Shown: positions 61,807 to 64,000 of the stretch, piece after piece | How the letters are laid out: every line of letters starts with the position of its first letter | How positions within the stretch are numbered: position 1 is the first letter of the stretch | NCBI GenBank assembly: GCA_019321725.1 | Contig: CM033107.1 | Coordinates: forward strand, 19,149,445 to 19,213,444 | From: Paulownia fortunei | Taxonomy: Eukaryota > Streptophyta > Magnoliopsida > Lamiales > Paulowniaceae | Direction of reading: 5' to 3' | Length of the DNA stretch: 64,000 nucleotides | The notes under the pieces: model-generated | The model's input: only the letters and a program-made list of their open reading frames with translations | Databases searched by the model: none | Told to the model about the DNA's origin: nothing | Made by a program: the position numbers and the translations under genes

Positions 61807-61829
61807 CTACGCTATAATTGGGCCCATCA

Positions 61830-63385
61830 CTAAGTATACAAACACAACAATAAATACATTAATATATGCAAAACTAGAATAGAACTAATTTATTTTCTTA
61901 GACGAAAGAAACAAACACTTGATTCTGTTTTATATTACCTCAACAAAAAAAATGTAATGCAATTTCAACCAACAAATTGTTTTGTAATTATTTTGGAATT
62001 TTTGGTTCCATTTTTCGTATTTAATGCATGCAAATTTCTAAGATATCAATTTGCTTTGTTCATGGAGCATAATTAACTTGTAAAATACTTTAATTTCTCA
62101 TTCTCCCGCTTCTAATGCAGGAAAATGCTCTACATAATCTAAAACTAAACTTAATTAATCTAACCAATATATATATGCTACCAAAATGCTCAATTGATTC
62201 AATTAGAAGATTGCTCTAATGGGACTTAATTCAATGTTATTCTCAAAAGAATAATTAAATTGTTAACAAATATAATAATAACGTACACAAATTTGTATTA
62301 AGAGAGATCATAATAGTAAAAATGCCGATTGCAAGCCAAAAGGTTTCAACAACATGATACTAGTAAAAATTGATGGTCTGATTGCTCTTTTTCTAAATAC
62401 AAAAATAATAATACAATGGGAAATGAGGCCTAATTTAAGTGCAAAACTTGAAATCCAAAGTTATGAAATATTTGGTTCGAATATTATTAGCGTACGAGTT
62501 TTTGTTTATTTTTTATAGAAGTTAGTTGATTATAAGTTATTATTAATTATTAAAAATTGATTGATAACTATTGTAATTATTGATAATTGATATTCATTAT
62601 GTAACAATGATGTAATCGATTTAATAAATATATATAGTGTGTGTGCAATCACCTAATCTGTAATATTCCATTTTATTATTAGGGACATGAAATGCTATTG
62701 TTTAGATAATATTTAAGTGGAATTGAAAATTATTATATTACACATGATAATATTAATCTTTTATTTTATAGCATTTACACATTCAATGATTTACAATCTT
62801 ATTTTTTTATATTCAGTATCATGTCTTTGTTCTTACACATTCAATGATTCAAAATCTTATTTTAATACTCAATATCACGTCTTGGGTCCCTGAGATAGGA
62901 AGCTGTAATCGAAAGTCTAGTATAAAGAGTTTCACCTAACAACTATTTAATACTCGTCGTCAATTTATAAAAATAATTAATCTAAATTGTTGAAAGAGTA
63001 TATTGTACCAATTTATAATCTATTCTCATTTTCTTTCCACAACTAATGTGGATATCACACTCGTTCCTTCATCTCGTCCGCCGTTAATCTTTATCCAATT
63101 CAGCTCTCAACCAGAAATTTCCTCAACTCCTACTACACTCCACAAAAGGAAGGGTGAATTGAACAATATCTCCTATAATAGCTGGAAAAATTTTATGCTA
63201 CCTACTTGAGTACTTATTAAGTGAGTACTCAAGTGAATTTATTCGATATAATATGATAATATCATTATATGAAGTTTAACAATTCACAATTTCATTTAAA
63301 TATTACATTTAATTAACTAGAATACATCTCGTTGACCTCTTTTGTAACATAAGAATAGAAACTTTACTGATATAACTAACTTTCC
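61830..63385. other. AT-rich intergenic region
   Basis: Nothing recognised: no ORF of weight, no terminal repeats. A short repeated TACACATTCAATGATT occurs at 62776 and 62834, and a TA-rich run near 62630. Confidence 0.45.
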
Positions 63386-63682
63386 AACTCCATCTATAAA
63401 AACAAAAAACCTACAACCACTATTAAAGCACGTTTGGCTGCCGGAGTAATCTAAAGAATTAAGCATGAATCTTTGAAATTTCTTATTCTTTTAGAACAAA
63501 TATGTTACAAACAATTTATTCGTAAAGAAATCAACCTATAGAGGCAAGACAAACAAGTCAAAAGCTATTTGTTCTAAAAGAATAAGAAATTTCAAAGATT
63601 TATGCTTAATTCTTTAGATTACTCCGGCAGCTAAACGTGCTTTAATAGTGGTTGTAGGTTTTTTGTTTTTATAGATGGAGTT
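63386..63682. mobile_element. Near-perfect foldback element (117-bp arms)
   Basis: Arms 63386-63502 and 63566-63682 are inverted repeats differing at two positions only; the loop is 63 bp. Both differences are G versus A, so the RNA of the plus strand would pair across them as G-U. The arms start AACTCCATCTATAAAAAC and include GCACGTTTGGCTGCCGGAGT. No target duplication was evident. A hairpin MITE is the simplest reading; a small-RNA precursor is possible. Confidence 0.85.
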
Positions 63683-64000
63683 TTTTGGGGGTTGTTAGAA
63701 TTTCATTAATCAAGTTAGACTTAGTTCAGACCAAAAATAAAAAAATAAAATTATAGTCTTTTAACATGTAATCCAAAATCTTTGTACTTGAAAATTTATT
63801 GTCCTTGGCCTTTTGCTCAGGTAAATTGGTCCTTGACATTATAAGGACAAGTGAATTTGAGCTTGGTTGTTGAAAAAAAGAACAACAAGAATACTATTTT
63901 ATAATGACAGAAAAATAATAAGTTAGTTTGATAAGCAAATCAAGAGTTTTTTGTGTACAAAAATATTAGTAGCTAGTTCTTAAATAATATTGGACAAGTT
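63683..64000. other. AT-rich end of window
   Basis: No feature recognised beyond a T-rich start. Confidence 0.4.

Larger units (their letters stand above)
60036..61829 (-). mobile_element. TRIM-like small LTR element, with a nested solo LTR
   Basis: Homologous repeats 60036-60400 (365 bp) and 60903-61246 plus 61811-61829 (363 bp) each begin TGATGT and end CCCATCA. The flanks ATAAG (60031-60035) and CTAAG (61830-61834) form a 5-bp duplication with one mismatch. The reverse complement of the bases left of 60903 reads TTTTGGTATTGTC, a plausible decayed iMet primer site, so the element is probably minus-oriented. The 502-bp interior is non-coding; with the solo LTR removed the element is about 1.23 kb. 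It contains two similar blocks, GCAGGTCRAGCC...GACYTACG, about 44 bp apart. Confidence 0.72.

Overview
This is a 64 kb window of an AT-rich plant nuclear genome. A eudicot is likely: it holds an intron-rich gene with canonical GT-AG splice sites, an intronless DREB-type AP2/ERF gene, and Ty1/copia and Ty3/gypsy retrotransposons with tRNA-iMet primer sites. There is no operon structure, rRNA, tRNA or CRISPR array. Only two host genes are well supported, and most of the rest is nested transposons.

Layout. Positions 1-22396 are a transposon inside a transposon: a MITE-like element (TIR at about 299) is split in its right terminal repeat by a Ty1/copia Sirevirus-like element (663-22384, LTRs of 856 and 863 bp, TSD AAATC/AAACC). 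That element is itself invaded by an inverted fragment of another LTR element (about 2366-5015), a complete minus-strand copia element (6662-14574, perfect TSD ATTAC) and a Mutator-like TIR element (14690-16437). Without these it would be about 9.5 kb, the usual Sirevirus size, with gag, protease, integrase, RT-RNase H and an extra env-like/'plant transposon protein' ORF before the 3' LTR. All of its ORFs are broken by stops and frameshifts.

Positions 22974-31000 hold an alpha/beta-hydrolase gene on the plus strand. It has a duplicated 66-bp core promoter and seven coding exons that join in frame to 484 codons with a GHSKGG nucleophile elbow. Positions 33137-48489 are a second copia element (minus strand), split between protease and integrase by a 9.6 kb Ty3/gypsy chromovirus (37137-46738, perfect TSD ACTTG, LTRs of about 2.4-2.5 kb, C-terminal chromodomain remnant).

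Positions 48490-53800 are intergenic, with simple repeats and a 35-bp minisatellite. Positions 53803-54842 hold the DREB A-4/TINY-like transcription factor gene with a G-rich upstream tract and a palindromic TA-rich 5' leader. Positions 54843-64000 carry no recognised gene. They hold a second copy of the MITE family, a small TRIM-like LTR element (60036-61829) with a solo LTR nested in it, and a near-perfect 297-bp foldback element (63386-63682).

No clearly new biological system was found. The most unusual structures are the long foldback hairpin, the GC-rich higher-order minisatellite in the nested copia leader, the TRIM with nested solo LTR, the duplicated core promoter, and a GTTGCAAC palindrome recurring through the Sirevirus-like element. 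All coordinates were read by eye; boundaries described as 'about' may be off by tens of bases.
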